A DNA stretch of 64,000 nucleotides from Argopecten irradians (GCF_041381155.1 NC_091146.1:1753224-1817223), one strand, 5' to 3'; counted from the stretch's first letter, positions 27,578 to 41,300 are shown. Program-made: numbers and translations. The notes: generated from the letters alone by a model not told the origin.

Positions 27578-27894
27578 CTACTGAATCCATCCTCGATATT
27601 CCAGGGGTTCCGATCACTTAAGATCTCTACACCTCTGGACTATATCATAGTAAAACTGGAGGCAACAGAACATGTAATTTAGTCATTTGATGTACATCAA
27701 ATGAGCCGTATAACGGTACATTGTGGTTGACTGTGTTGCTTTGATGTTCTGTAGTCTTCAAAGGGAATCTTTGCTGCCCTGTGATTGGTCAAATGTTTTC
27801 CGCTGAGCTGCCTTCAATTTCACTATGAGATAGTCCAGGGGTGTAGATATCGTAAGTGATCGGAACCCTTGGAGTATCGAGGATGTACTGAATC
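27578..27894. mobile_element. MITE with long inverted repeats, about 317 bp, intronic
   Basis: Arms of about 85-90 bp pair: ATCCTCGATATTCCAGGGGT and TTCCGATCACTTA on the left recur, complemented and slightly changed, at about 27800-27890 on the right. The centre holds CATTTGATGTACATCAAATG, itself a palindrome. No coding sequence; target duplication not resolved. Confidence 0.75.
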
Positions 27895-28423
27895 ATGTTA
27901 TACATAAAGTGACAGATCGGCGTCATTCTTAATTACAACATATCAACCTAATATTCACCTAACAAATATAAATACACCCTAAGGCTGATATGTGATAAAG
28001 GCCCTATACCTTTCGGAAACGGCTTTTAATTTTTGAAACAGGAATGTAAAACGAGATTAAATGATAATTTTGTAGAATCGCAAATTTATTAGCTTACCTT
28101 TGATACTACACGTATCAGCACCTTCTGAACAATTAATTCAAAAGAATTAAATCTTATTTTCCTTCCTTTTATGTTTCCCGCCGTCGCCCTTTTATGCCGT
28201 ATGGTAAAACAGCGAAATGAATCTTCATTGTTTACACAGATTACGCTGTTGTAACCTCATCTTAACCCATCGATATACATTTTCTTATCTTATTGATTTA
28301 TGGCCCAGGACCTATAATTCTCCCAGGATTGCAGACAAATTGAATAACGCGCGTTAGCGTTATAATGTAAGACCTGAGCAAATGGAAATATTATGGTTTA
28401 AGAAACTTCTATTTTGCAACAGA
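27895..28423. other. Intronic unique sequence
   Basis: AT-rich DNA between two MITEs in the TM2 gene intron. No feature seen. Confidence 0.5.
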
Positions 28424-28987
28424 TTAAAGGGACAATTCAGTGAAGTTAATTCTGTTACATAACCACGAAGCAAAATATGGCATAAATGTATTGTTCTACA
28501 TTCCTTATGAAACATATAACAAGAAAAATTAACAAATTCCACGACGTTGTTTAGTATTTTGATTGATACCGTTGAAATTCCAAATTCCGATTAGGCAGGT
28601 ACAACATGTACGCTGCACCCATACGCGAGCCAAATTCATGCACGTTAAACAAATGCAAACATAACCACTGTGGAGTTGATGGAGATATTTTAGACAAGAA
28701 CATGCATCTAATAAGGTAAACACACTACTGTAAGAGCGATATGAGTAGTTCTAGACAAAAAATTCTTTACTACACAGGCAAAGGCCATGGTTCGGCATAC
28801 AATACATCTGAACAATATGTGTAATGGCAGACAGTAAGCGAGTTCGAACATTTAACATACATTTCACTACAGAGGGCTTTTCTGGCATATCACAGTAAAA
28901 CCAACTACTCTGGTTTCTATTATTACTGGCTTGTTTCCGAAATATGTGCAATTTTTAATGTACACTAAGACTGAATTGTCCCTTTAA
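28424..28987. mobile_element. TTAA-flanked MITE, second family (about 556 bp core)
   Basis: TTAA at 28424-28427 is followed by AGGGACAATTCAGT. The right end is ACTGAATTGTCCCT followed by TTAA at 28984-28987. Perfect 14-bp terminal repeats plus TTAA on both sides mark a complete non-autonomous element of the piggyBac/Kolobok type, unrelated in sequence to the AGATGCTCC family. Small minus-strand frames within it (28360-28951) are not genes. Confidence 0.88.
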
Positions 28988-29056
28988 GGAAAAAAAACTG
29001 CCAAACAAAATTAAAAACTGCAGACAATGCCTAAACCATTCTTATAAGATTAAGTA

Positions 29057-30084
29057 AACTTACCCAGAATTCCACACAGAAACCACAATATATAAACTTA
29101 CCCAGAATTCCACACAGAAACCACAATATATAAACTTACCCAGAATTCCACACAGAAACCACAATATATAAACTTACCCAGAATTCCACACAGAAACCAC
29201 AATATATAAACTTACCCAGAATTCCACACGGAAACCACAATATATAAGCTTACCCAGAATTCCACACAGAAACCACAATATATAAACTTACCCAGAATTC
29301 CTCTTGGGAACTATATTATATGGACGGGTTCCCTTCTCTAACAGTAGTTCTCTACTCTCATTCAGGCTGCGCTCCGCTTATATTAGGGAAGCGTGCGCAA
29401 AGGAGGTAACTGAGGCGGGACCCAGTCTATAATAATATATAAACTTAGAACCAAATATAAAACAAGAAATCCACACCGGAACCACAATATCTAAAGTTAC
29501 CCATAATTCCACACAGGAACCACAATATATAAATTTACCCATATTTTCACACGGGAACCCCAATGTATAAATTTACCCAGACACAATATATAAATTTACC
29601 CAGAATTCCACACAAGAACAACAATATGTAAATTTACCAGAATTCCACACCGGAACCACAATATATAAATTTACCCAGAAATCCACACGAGAACCACAAT
29701 ACATAAATTTATATAATTACCCAGAATTCAATACGGGAACCATGATATATAAACTTACCCAGAATTCCACACGGGAACCACAATATATAAACTTATCCAG
29801 AATTCCATACGGGAACCATTATATATCAACTTACCCAGAATTCCACACGGGAACCCAATACATAAATTTATATAATTACCCAGAATTCCACACGGGAACC
29901 ATGATATATAAACTTACCCAGAATTCCACACAGGAACCACAATATATAAATTTATATAATTACCCAGAATTCCACACGGGAACCATGATATATCAACTTA
30001 CCCAGAATTCCACACGGGAACCCAATACATAAATTTATATAATTACCCAGAATTCCACACGGGAACCACAATATATAAACTTAC
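29057..30084 (-). repeat. Array of duplicated exon ends with splice donors
   Basis: Directly downstream of exon 1 of the TM2 gene, the last coding bases plus the donor are repeated more than 20 times. Read on the minus strand, each copy contains TGTGGAATTCTG followed by GGTAAGT or close variants (GGTAATT, GGTAAAT). The left part (29059-29300) is a clean 38-bp tandem. The right part alternates 38-bp units with slightly longer ones carrying an extra TATATAATT. The authentic exon end at 30085 is the most 5' copy. The unit is 38 bp, so use of the next donor would shift the reading frame, and reading through the true donor meets a stop within about 17 codons. Confidence 0.9.
29313..29437. mobile_element. 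Small MITE (about 125 bp) inside the donor array
   Basis: Imperfect terminal inverted repeats: ATATTATATGGACGGGTTCCC-like sequence on the left and GGGACCCAGTCTATAATAAT on the right. It separates the clean 38-bp block from the more diverged block. It holds AAAGGAGGTAACT, close to a motif common in molluscan repeats. Confidence 0.55.
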
Positions 30085-30442
30085 CCAGAATTCCACACGG
30101 GAACCACAATATATAAGCGTCCACGTTGGTCTTGGTGTCTACCTCATCGTCCAAGTCCTCTGTAAAATCGTTGGCCTCCTCGACCAGCGAGCCAATTCGG
30201 AAGAGATCGACGATATAGCCCACACCACACAGACCGAGAGTCAGAAGGTAGGCAACCCCGAACAATGGCCTCCCCAGATAAAAATGATGGGCTCCAAACA
30301 TCCCCAGGGAGAAAGCCAGAACATACGCAACTGTCGCTGACTTTTGGAGTTTTTGTTTTGCCTGCAGCTGCAGCGCCCTCTCTCGTTTGGCCTCCTCATC
30401 CAGTTGTGCAAGGACCGTCTCAAAACTAGACATGGTAGACAT
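30085..30442 (-). CDS. Four-TM2-domain membrane protein, first coding exon
   Basis: Exon 1 encodes residues 1-119 plus the first base of Gly120. The start at 30442 has A at -3; a second in-frame ATG lies three codons later at 30433. Residues 8-34 are charged and likely helical. Residues 38-87 form TM2 domain 1 (FGAHHFYLGR turn, then YIVDLFRIGSLV). An acidic linker (90-102) follows, and domain 2 begins at about 109 and is cut after WFPCGIL. The donor is G/GTAAGT. The phase is 1, exactly what exon 2 at 12125 requires, and the join restores an uninterrupted TM2 domain of the same shape as domains 3 and 4. There is no N-terminal signal peptide. The intron between the exons is 17,959 bp. The split is predicted from sequence only; transcript support would settle it. 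Confidence 0.88.
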
Positions 30443-30754
30443 ATTTGATTTTTAGTCGGTTGTCTTGTAACTTATGAGGCAGCCGTCTTGGATTTGCCGA
30501 AATATATCATTCTTAAATCTTTATAATGATCAGAATTCTTTCTCCAGACATGTAAATATAGTTCTGGACAGCCAACTTCAACGATAAATACAAAATATCG
30601 CCAGAAATGTAAACCCTAGCGCAGAATTAAATCGCTAAGTAATATTTCCAATTTTAACACCAGTCCGGCCCATCGATAATCCCTTTGATTTTGTAAGAGC
30701 AGCATTCCAAACGAAAGGCATTGCGGTCACGTGATAAAATCACGGAATTAAAGG
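30443..30754 (-). promoter_or_regulatory. Upstream region of the TM2 gene, with an E-box
   Basis: The 5' flank of the TM2 gene on the minus strand. At 30727-30734 it holds the palindrome TCACGTGA in the context GGTCACGTGAT, which resembles the CLEAR motif bound by MiT/TFE factors. It is about 290 bp upstream of the start codon. No TATA box was identified with confidence. The region is a candidate only. Confidence 0.35.
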
Positions 30755-30952
30755 TGTCTTTGTAATTATTGATTACATGTGGTTTTGTAATTGGTGATTT
30801 CAGATGTCTTTGTAATTGTTAATTAGAGATGTCTTTGTAATTGTTAATTAGAGATGTCTTTGTAATTGGTGATTAGAGATGTCTTTGTAATTGTTAATTA
30901 GAGATGTCTTTGTAATCATTGATTACATGTGTCCTTGTAATTGTTAATAGCA
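30755..30952. repeat. 25-bp tandem repeat, about 8 copies
   Basis: The unit GATGTCTTTGTAATTGTTAA plus TTAGA is repeated with variants (GGTGATT, ATTGATTACAT). The edges are degenerate. Confidence 0.85.
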
Positions 30953-32373
30953 TTTAATATGGTGGAATTTTCACACACGTTAACGGATACAAAGACTGTC
31001 TACCGCAGGTGTCCACATCACAAAAACATTCTGATGAATTCAAAGTTAGTTAAATTCCTGAAGAGTTTTGTTTTTCTTGAATAAGTGAGCAATCCTATAC
31101 TTTTTTGACAGCAACTGCTACGCCCATAGTTAAGAGAAATATTCCTGTTAACACTCCAACTCGCACATTAATATAGAATACGAATATTTTCCTGCTAACA
31201 CCTTGACGAAATCGTCTCGTTCCATCTCATCTAATATTCAATTTTGGTAAGACACGAGAGACATTATACAAATTTCAATAATTTCCGGTATATTCCGTTA
31301 ATTTCCGGTAAATCTCGTGTTTGGCTATGACAATGCTGTTGTCTGTGTGTCCGCCTGCTTCCTTTTGTATTGTTTGTTTACGTGTTGTACCCGTCGAGGT
31401 CCAGTACAGAAAAAATGGCTGAGTATTATTCCTCTCTCCGCCTTCACTAGACTTACCGAACTGAAAAATTTAATTTTAATCGGATTTGAATAAAAAAAAT
31501 TCTGAGGTTAGAATAGCTATGTATGGGTGATTAGATTGTGAATAGTACACAACACTCCCAGGATATTGTGAGGACAGGCCGAGGGAACGCTCACACCGGG
31601 GCTGTGGCCAACATTTAAATCCGGATAGAGCGGATAAGCGGTTATGTTATATAGGATAAGATCTGTACATAGCACGTGTAATTCCGGATTAACGTTACCC
31701 GTCATTACATTATACCACACATATAATTAGTTTGACCCTGGGAGTCTCGAGATGGATTATACTCTAATTAAAACAGAGGAATACACGTTCTCCCTTAGTG
31801 TAGTGATGGTAGCAAATTGATATCCACACCTTCTTAATTCAGTAAAAAGTGTAAAAAAAAAAAAAAACATACAAAAAAAAAACCCATCGCAGTTGAAGGG
31901 GGTGTTAGAGAGTTAGTTAAGGACTACGTGTATGTATGGTTTGGGCACTTTTTGGCCCCCAAATTCATCAAATATTCAAAATTGTTATTTAGTTACTGAT
32001 TTGTTGAATTTTAAGTATCTAGTACATCCCTGATTCAACTAAATTGAATGTCTAATTTTGAAGCTCTAGTTGTCATAATAAGAATTCAAAATAATGTGGA
32101 CATTTTGACAATTTTTTGTCTATGAAGCTATAGAGCGCATGCTTCAACAAACTTGATATTTACTGAGAATATGCATGCATCGCCGATACATCTTTATGAG
32201 AAATATACAGTTTTTCAAGGATGGCCTCTATGGTTTCATGGACGGAAAATGAGCAAAATATAGCCAAAAATAGTCAAAATTTCCACATTTTTATGATTTA
32301 TGCATTCTTCGAGCGGTTACCATAGCAACTGAATAAAGCTGCAAAATTAGAAAACTATTATTAAAATTGAATT
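30953..32373. other. Intergenic AT-rich sequence
   Basis: No gene was recognised. An A-rich run lies at about 31853-31880. Small frames such as 31517-31720 minus have no recognisable features. The stretch from about 31920 to 32340 has the look of an old dispersed repeat, but I cannot name it. Confidence 0.45.
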
Positions 32374-33090
32374 AAACCAAGTTACGTATATATATAGTGT
32401 AAATAAAATATAGGTTGATAAACCAAGTTACGTATATATATAGTGTAAATAAAATATAGGTTTATAAACCAAGTTACGTATATATATAGTGTAAATAATA
32501 TATAGGTTTATAAACCAAGTTACGTATATATAGTGTAAATAAAATATAGGTTTATAAACCAAGTTATGTATAGTGTAAATAAAATATAGGTTGATAAACC
32601 AAGTTACGTATATATATAATGTAAATAAAATATAGGTTTATAAACCAAGTTACGTATATATAGTGTAAATAAAATATAGGTTGATAAACCAAGTTACGTA
32701 TATATATAGTGTTAATAAAATATAGGTTTATAAACCAAGTTACGTATATATATATAGTGTAAAAAATATATAGGTTTATAAACCAAGTTACGTATATATA
32801 TAGTGTAAATAAAATATAGGTTTATAAACCAAGTTACGTATATATATAGTGTAAATAAAATATAGGTTGATAAACCAAGTTACGTATATATATAGTGTAA
32901 ATAAAATATAGGTTTATAAACCAAGTTACGTATATATATAGTGTAAATAAAATATAGGTTTATAAACCAAGTTACGTATATATATAGTGTAAATAAAATA
33001 TAGGTTTATAAACCAAGTTACGTATATATATAGTGTAAATAAAATATAGGTTTATAAACCAAGTTACGTATATATATAGTGTAAATATAT
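32374..33090. repeat. 46-bp AT-rich tandem array (about 15 copies)
   Basis: The unit is AAACCAAGTTACGTATATAT, ATAGTGTAAATAAAATATAG and GTTTAT (46 bp). Copies vary in the number of TA steps and in GTTTAT/GTTGAT. It ends 9 bp before the TTAA of the next MITE. Confidence 0.95.
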
Positions 33091-33098
33091 TTAATGTA

Positions 33099-33464
33099 TT
33101 AAAGATGCTCCACCGCTGACAAATGGTATTTTTTCACTATCAAAAACAGGATCAGACGATTTAGTATTTTTCTTCACTTACAAAAGTTACTTACTTTACA
33201 CCATTACCACCATTGAAAAGTTTAAGCTTCTTATTTTACTTCAAGTTATAAATATGAAAAATAATTAATTGCATCCCGAAAAAAATCTGTGGCACTATAT
33301 CCTATATGGAATGAAGTACTGATTGGTCAGGCAACAAAGACGAAATAAATTATTCTATATTATTTTTTTTGTGTTAATTAGGCATAAATATACACGATTA
33401 AACACCAATTATTGTTCAATTGATGAATATCATTTATGCTCTGTCGGCGGTGGAGCATCTTTAA
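33099..33464. mobile_element. TTAA-flanked MITE, copy 2 (inverted orientation, intact)
   Basis: The best-preserved copy of the AGATGCTCC family in the window. TTAA (33099-33102), then AGATGCTCCACCGCTGACA at the start, TGTCGGCGGTGGAGCATCT at the end, and TTAA (33461-33464). The 358-bp core is the reverse complement of copy 1. It also carries AATAAA. Confidence 0.95.
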
Positions 33465-34658
33465 GAATTCTTATTTCTGAAATAAGTAGATTTATTAAAC
33501 CAATAAATCTGGTAAATGTGAATACCATTTTGTTTTATAAGTAATTAATCAATTCTATATACACATATTAATTACTGAAATTGTCAATTTCATCAATGTC
33601 TCTTTAAAAGTCAAGAAAATAAGTTAATTAATATCCATTTAATAACATTTTACAGAAATATTATGTTTTTCGGATTATGTATTGATTTCCTAGAAAGACT
33701 AACATGCTGCTTGCAAGTGTATCACATGCTTTGCCAACTTTTGACTTATAAATCATGGTCAGATACTTTTATCAAATTAAAAGTCATAATTTGGTTACCT
33801 ATTACAACAATCCTTTGATGTAAAGAAACATTGTTGCAAATATGTTGTGTATGTTTGTTTCAACACAGCTTCAACAAGTAGAACAGCAAGTGCTATGCAG
33901 TGCACTATATAAACTAACTATGAATTGAATTGAATTGAAGAGTTTTACGTGCCGTAACGTAATCGTTTCTGGGCACTCTAGCTGTGAATGTTAGGCCTAA
34001 TTATATAGCAATGACGTATAAAGGGAGACAACTCGAGCTTACACAAACTAAGAAATTCTACAGCGGAGGAATAAATTAAGAAGGCGTTGTGTGTGATTTT
34101 TGGGAAAACACAGATACGAACGAATATGAAAACAAAATAGTTCTAAGTAAACATCGGAAAACATCACTAATTGCGTAATTGTAAACATTGATTATCGTTG
34201 TGACAATTATTGTGCATGAGTGTTTTATTTTTTAACTTCAATTAGGGTGTGAAAGTAACAAAACAGTATTTAACTTTCATCGCGGATTGTTATTATTGTT
34301 TTGTTGTGCGCAGGCTTGCCGAGCGTACCTATGACTGCTGTTTCACAGCATCAATAAAATAAAGGTTTATTAAATTTACCAATCTCCCGAAACGTTGCTA
34401 AGAAAGTCCATTGGTGCCAAATTAGATACGAAAAGTAACATTAAGTATTGCGAAACGAATATTAAAATTTTATTTTATTTTAAAAGACCCCCCTCCTTAA
34501 AGTAACTTTTTTTAATGGATCAGTAAACAATAATTGTATATGTAATTTATGTGAAAGTGGTGGAAGTGCCTTTCGAAATAATCAATTAAAATATATGGAA
34601 TCGGTATGGAAGTCCTTCTGTGAAAGGTTACAAAAAACATTGTTATTTACATGTTACA
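33465..34658. other. Intergenic sequence
   Basis: AT-rich, with a short GAATT repeat near 33919-33937 and a molluscan-type AAAGGGAGACAACTC motif near 34019. No gene seen. Confidence 0.45.
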
Positions 34659-35302
34659 ACTAGTATCGCGTTCATTTACAATAGTATGAATAGTATCGCG
34701 TTTATTTTCAATAGTATCGTGTTTATTTATAATTGTATTGCGTTTATTCACAATGGAATCGTGTTTCTTTTTTATAATATCGCGTTAATTTAAAGATGCT
34801 CCACCGCCGACAGACCATAAAAGATACTCCTTATTTGAACCGCAATTGGTGTTTAATCGTGTATATATATGTCTAATTAACACCAAGAAAAGTCAATTGA
34901 TTTTTTTTCGCCTTTGGTGCATGCGCAATCAGTACTTCATTCTATATAGAATATAGTGACACGGATTTTTTTCGGGATGCAATTAATTATTTTTCATATT
35001 TTTAACTTGAAGTAAATTCAGAAGCTCAAACTTTTCAATGGTGGTAATGGTGTAAAGTTAGTAACTTTATGTAACTGAAGAAAAATACTAAATAGTCTGT
35101 TCTGTTTTTGATAGTGAAAAAATACCATTTGTCAGTGGTGGAGCATAGTACTGCGTTTATTCAAAACAATATTGCGTTTATACTTAGTATTGCGTTTATT
35201 CACAATATTGTTGCGTATTCACAATGAATTGCATTTATTCAAAACATTTACATTAACGAGTAGGTATTGCGTTAATTCACAATATTACTGCGTTTTCCCA
35301 AA
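34659..35302. repeat. Degenerate ~24-bp repeat split by a MITE
   Basis: Copies of a loose unit built on TAGTATCGCGTTTATTCACA occur from 34659 to 34788 and again from 35146 to 35295. The AGATGCTCC-family MITE sits between the two halves, so it inserted into a pre-existing tandem array. Confidence 0.75.
34790..35150. mobile_element. TTAA-flanked MITE, copy 3
   Basis: The left TTAA (34790-34793) and terminal repeat AGATGCTCCACCGCCGACA are intact. The right end reads GTCAGTGGTGGAGCAT and then diverges (AGTA), so the right TTAA has been lost. Same orientation as copy 1. Confidence 0.9.
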
Positions 35303-38300
35303 TCTTACGGTACACTGAAATCAAAACATTGACACGACAGGTACTTTATCTTACGGTACACTGAAATCAAAACATTTACACGACAGGTACTTTATCTTAC
35401 GGTACACTGAAATCAAAACATTTACACGACAGGTACTTTATCTTACGGTACACTGAAATCAAAACATTTACACGACAGGTACTTTATCTTACGGTACACT
35501 GAAATCAAAACATTTACACGACAGGTACTTTATCTTACGGTACACTGAAATCAAAACATTTACACGACAGGTACTTTATCTTACGGTACACTGAAATCAA
35601 AACATTGACACGACAGGTACTTTATCTTACGGTACACTGAAATCAAAAACATTTACACGACAGGTACTTATCTTACGGTACACTGAAATCAAAACATTGA
35701 CACGACAGGTACTTTATCTTACGGTACACTGAAATCAAAACATTTACACGACAGGTACTTTATCTTACGGTACACTGAAATCAAAACATTTACACGACAG
35801 GTACTTTATCTTACGGTACACTGAAATCAAAACATTTACACGACAGGTACTTTATCTTACGGTACACTGAAATCAAAACATTTACACGACAGGTACTTAT
35901 CTTACGGTACACTGAAATAAAAACATTTACACGACAGGTACTTTATCTTACGGTACACTGAAATCAAAACATTTACACGACAGGTACTTTATCTTACGGT
36001 ACACTGAAATCAAAACATTTACACGACAGGTACTTTATCTTACGGTACACTGAAATCAAAACATTTACACGACAGGTACTTTATCTTACGGTACACTGAA
36101 ATCAAAACATTTACACGACAGGTACTTTATCTTACGGTACACTGAAATCAAAACATTTACACGACAGGTACTTTATCTTACGGTACACTGAAATCAAAAC
36201 ATTTACACGACAGGTACTTTATCTTACGGTACACTGAAATCAAAACATTTACACGACAGGTACTTTATCTTACGGTACACTGAAATCAAAACATTTACAC
36301 GACAGGTACTTATCTTACGGTACACTGAAATCAAAACATTTACACGACAGGTACTTTATCTTACGGTACACTGAAATCAAAACATTTACACGACAGGTAC
36401 TTTATCTTACGGTACACTGAAATCAAAACATTTACACGACAGGTACTTTATCTTACGGTACACTGAAATCAAAACATTTACACGACAGGTACTTTATCTT
36501 ACGGTACACTGAAATCAAAACATTTACACGACAGGTACTTTATCTTACGGTACACTGAAATCAAAACATTTACACGACAGGTACTTTATCTTACGGTACA
36601 CTGAAAATCAAAAATTTTTATTTATCTTACGGTACACTGAAATCAAAACATTTACACGACAGGTACTTTATCTTACGGTACACTGAAATCAAAACATTTA
36701 CACGACAGGTACTTATCTTACGGTACACTGAAATCAAAACATTTACACGACAGGTACTTTATCTTACGGTACACTGAAATCAAAACATTTACACGACAGG
36801 TACTTTATCTTACGGTACACACTGAAATCAAAACATTTACACGACAGGTACTTTATCTTACGGTACACTGAAATCAAAACATTTACACGACAGGTACTTA
36901 TCTTACGGTACACTGAAATCAAAACATTTACACGACAGGTACTTTATCTTACGGTACACTGAAATCAAAACATTTACACGACAGGTACTTTATCTTACGG
37001 TACACTGAAATCAAAACATTTACACGACAGGTACTTTATCTTACGGTACACTGAAATCAAAACATTTACACGACAGGTACTTTATCTTACGGTACACTGA
37101 AATCAAAACATTTACACGACAGGTACTTTATCTTACGGTACACTGAAATCAAAACATTTACACGACAGGTACTTTATCTTACGGTACACTGAAATCAAAA
37201 CATTTACACGACAGGTACTTTATCTTACGGTACACTGAAATCAAAACATTTACACGACAGGTACTTTATCTTACGGTACACTGAAATCAAAACATTTACA
37301 CGACAGGTACTTTATCTTACGGTACACTGAAATCAAAACATTTACACGACAGGTACTTTATCTTACGGTACACTGAAATCAAAACATTTACACGACAGGT
37401 ACTTATCTTACGGTACACTGAAATCAAAACATTTACACGACAGGTACTTTATCTTACGGTACACTGAAATCAAAACATTTACACGACAGGTACTTATCTT
37501 ACGGTACACTGAAATCAAAACATTTACACGACAGGTACTTATCTTACGGTACACTGAAATCAAAACATTTACACGACAGGTACTTTATCTTACGGTACAC
37601 TGAAATCAAAACATTTACACGACAGGTACTTTATCTTACGGTACACTGAAATCAAAACATTATACACGACAGGTACTTTATCTTACGGTACACAGAAATC
37701 AAAACATTGACACGACAGGTACTTTATCTTACGGTACACAGAAATCAAAACATTTACACGACAGGTACTTTATCTTACGGTACACTGAAATCAAAACATT
37801 TACACGACAGGTACTTTATCTTACGGTACACTGAAATCAAAAACATTTACACGACAGGTACTTATCTTACGGTACACTGAAATCAAAACATTTACACGAC
37901 AGGTACTTTATCTTACGGTACACTGAAATCAAAACATTTACACGACAGGTACTTATCTTACGGTACACTGAAATCAAAACATTACACGACAGTACTTATC
38001 TTACGGTACACTGAAATCAAAACATTTACACGACAGGTACTTTATCTTACGGTACACTGAAATCAAAACATTTACACGACAGGTACTTTATCTTACGGTA
38101 CACTGAAATCAAAACATTTACACGACAGGTACTTTATCTTACGGTACACTGAAATCAAAACATTTACACGACAGGTACTTATCTTACGGTACACTGAAAT
38201 CAAAACATTTACACGACAGGTACTTTATCTTACGGTACACTGAAATCAAAACATTTACACGACAGGTACTTTATCTTACGGTACACTGAAATCAAAACAT

Positions 38301-41300
38301 TTACACGACAGGTACTTTATCTTACGGTACACTGAAATCAAAACATTGACACGACAGGTACTTTATCTTACGGTACACTGAAATCAAAACATTTACACGA
38401 CAGGTACTTTATCTTACGGTACACTGAAATCAAAACATTTACACGACAGGTACTTTATCTTACGGTACACTGAAATCAAAACATTTACACGACAGGTACT
38501 TATCTTACGGTACACTGAAATCAAAACATTTACACGACAGGTACTTTATCTTACGGTACACTGAAATCAAAACATTTACACGACAGGTACTTTATCTTAC
38601 GGTACACTGAAATCAAAACATTTACACGACAGGTACTTTATCTTACGGTACACTGAAATCAAAACATTTACACGACAGGTACTTTATCTTACGGTACACT
38701 GAAATCAAAACATTTACACGACAGGTACTTTATCTTACGGTACACTGAAATCAAAAAAAATTTACACGACAGGTACTTTATCTTACGGTACACTGAAATC
38801 AAAACATTTACACGACAGGTACTTATCTTACGGTACACTGAAATCAAAACATTTACACGACAGGTACTTTATCTTACGGTACACTGAAATCAAAACATTT
38901 ACACGACAGGTACTTTATCTTACGGTACACTGAAATCAAAACATTTACACGACAGGTACTTTATCTTACGGTACACTGAAATCAAAACATTTACACGACA
39001 GGTACTGTACTTTATCTTACGGTACACTGAAATCAAAACATTTACACGACAGGTACTTTATCTTACGGTACACTGAAATCAAAACATTTACACGACAGGT
39101 ACTTTATCTTACGGTACACTGAAATAAAAACATTTACACGACAGGTACTTTATCTTACGGTACACTGAAATAAAAACATTTACACGACAGGTACTTATCT
39201 TACGGTACACTGAAATCAAAACATTTACACGACAGGTACTTTATCTTACGGTACACTGAAATCAAAACATTTACACGATAGGTACTTTATCTTACGGTAC
39301 ACTGAAATCAAAACATTTACACGACAGGTACTTTATCTTACGGTACACTGAAATCAAAACATTTACACGACAGGTACTTATCTTACGGTACACTGAAATC
39401 AAAACATTTACACGACAGGTACTTATCTTACGGTACACTGAAATCAAAACATTTACACGACAGGTACTTTATCTTACGGTACACTGAAATCAAAACATTT
39501 ACACGACAGGTACTTTATCTTACGGTACACTGAAATCAAAACATTTACACGACAGTACTTATCTTACGGTACACTGAAATCAAAACATTTACACGACAGG
39601 TACTTTATCTTACGGTACACTGAAATCAAAACATTTACACGACAGGTACTTTATCTTACGGTACACTGAAATCAAAACATTTACACGACAGGTACTTTAT
39701 CTTACGGTACACTGAAATCAAAACATTTACACGACAGGTATACTTAATCTTACAGTACCCTATTTACACGACAGGTACTTATCTTACGGTACACTGAAAT
39801 CAAAACATTTACACGACAGGTAACTTTATCTTACGGTACACTGAAATCAAAACATTTACACGACAGGTACTTTATCTTACGGTACACTGAAATCAAAACA
39901 TTTACACGACAGGTACTTTATCTTACGGTACACTGAAATCAAAACATTTACACGACAGGTACTTATCTTACGGTACACTGAAATCAAAACATTTACAACG
40001 ACAGGTACTTATCTTACGGTACACTGAAATCAAAACATTTACACGACAGGTACTTTATCTTACGGTACACTGAAATCAAAACATTTACACGACAGGTACT
40101 TTATCTTACGGTACACTGAAATCAAAACATTTACACGACAGGTACTTATCTTACGGTACACTGAAATCAAAACATTTACACGACAGGTACTTTATCTTAC
40201 GGTACACTGAAATCAAAAAACATTTACAACAGGTACTTATCTTACGTACTGAATAAAATTAACGACAGGTACTTATCTTACGGTACACTGAAATCAAAAC
40301 ATTTACACGACAGGTACTTTATCTTACGGTACACTGAAATCAAAACATTTACACGACAGGTACTTTATCTTACGGTACACTGAAATCAAAACATTTACAC
40401 GACAGGTACTTATCTTACGGTACACTGAAATCAAAACATTTACACGACAGGTACTTTATCTTACGGTACACTGAAATCAAAACATTTACACGACAGGTAC
40501 TTATCTTACGGTACACTGAAATCAAAACATTTACACGACAGGTACTTTATCTTACGGTACACTGAAATCAAAACATTTACACGACAGGTACTTATCTTAC
40601 GGTACACTGAAATCAAAACATTTACACGACAGGTACTTTATCTTACGGTACACTGAAATCAAAACATTTACACGACAGGTACTTTATCTTACGGTACACT
40701 GAAATCAAAACATTTACACGACAGGTACTTTATCTTACGGTACACTGAAATCAAAACATTTACACGACAGGTACTTTATCTTACGGTACACTGAAATCAA
40801 AACATTTACACGACAGGTACTTTATCTTACGGTACACTGAAATCAAAACATTTACACGACAGGTACTTTATCTTACGGTACACTGAAATCAAAACATTTA
40901 CACGACAGGTACTTTATCTTACGGTACACTGAAATCAAAACATTTACACGACAGGTACTTTATCTTACGGTACACTGAAATCAAAACATTTACACGACAG
41001 GTACTTTATCTTACGGTACACTGAAATCAAAACATTTACACGACAGGTACTTTATCTTACGGTACACTGAAATCAAAACATTTACACGACAGGTACTTTA
41101 TCTTACGGTACACTGAAATCAAAACATTTACACGACAGGTACTTTATCTTACGGTACACTGAAATCAAAACATTTACACGACAGGTACTTTATCTTACGG
41201 TACACTGAAATCAAAACATTCACACGACAGGTACTTTATCTTACGGTACACTGAAATCAAAACATTTACACGACAGGTACTTTATCTTACGGTACACTGA

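Noticed and set aside
28360..28951. Three small minus-strand frames as genes
   Set aside because: They lie largely inside the TTAA-flanked MITE at 28424-28987 and have no recognised domains.
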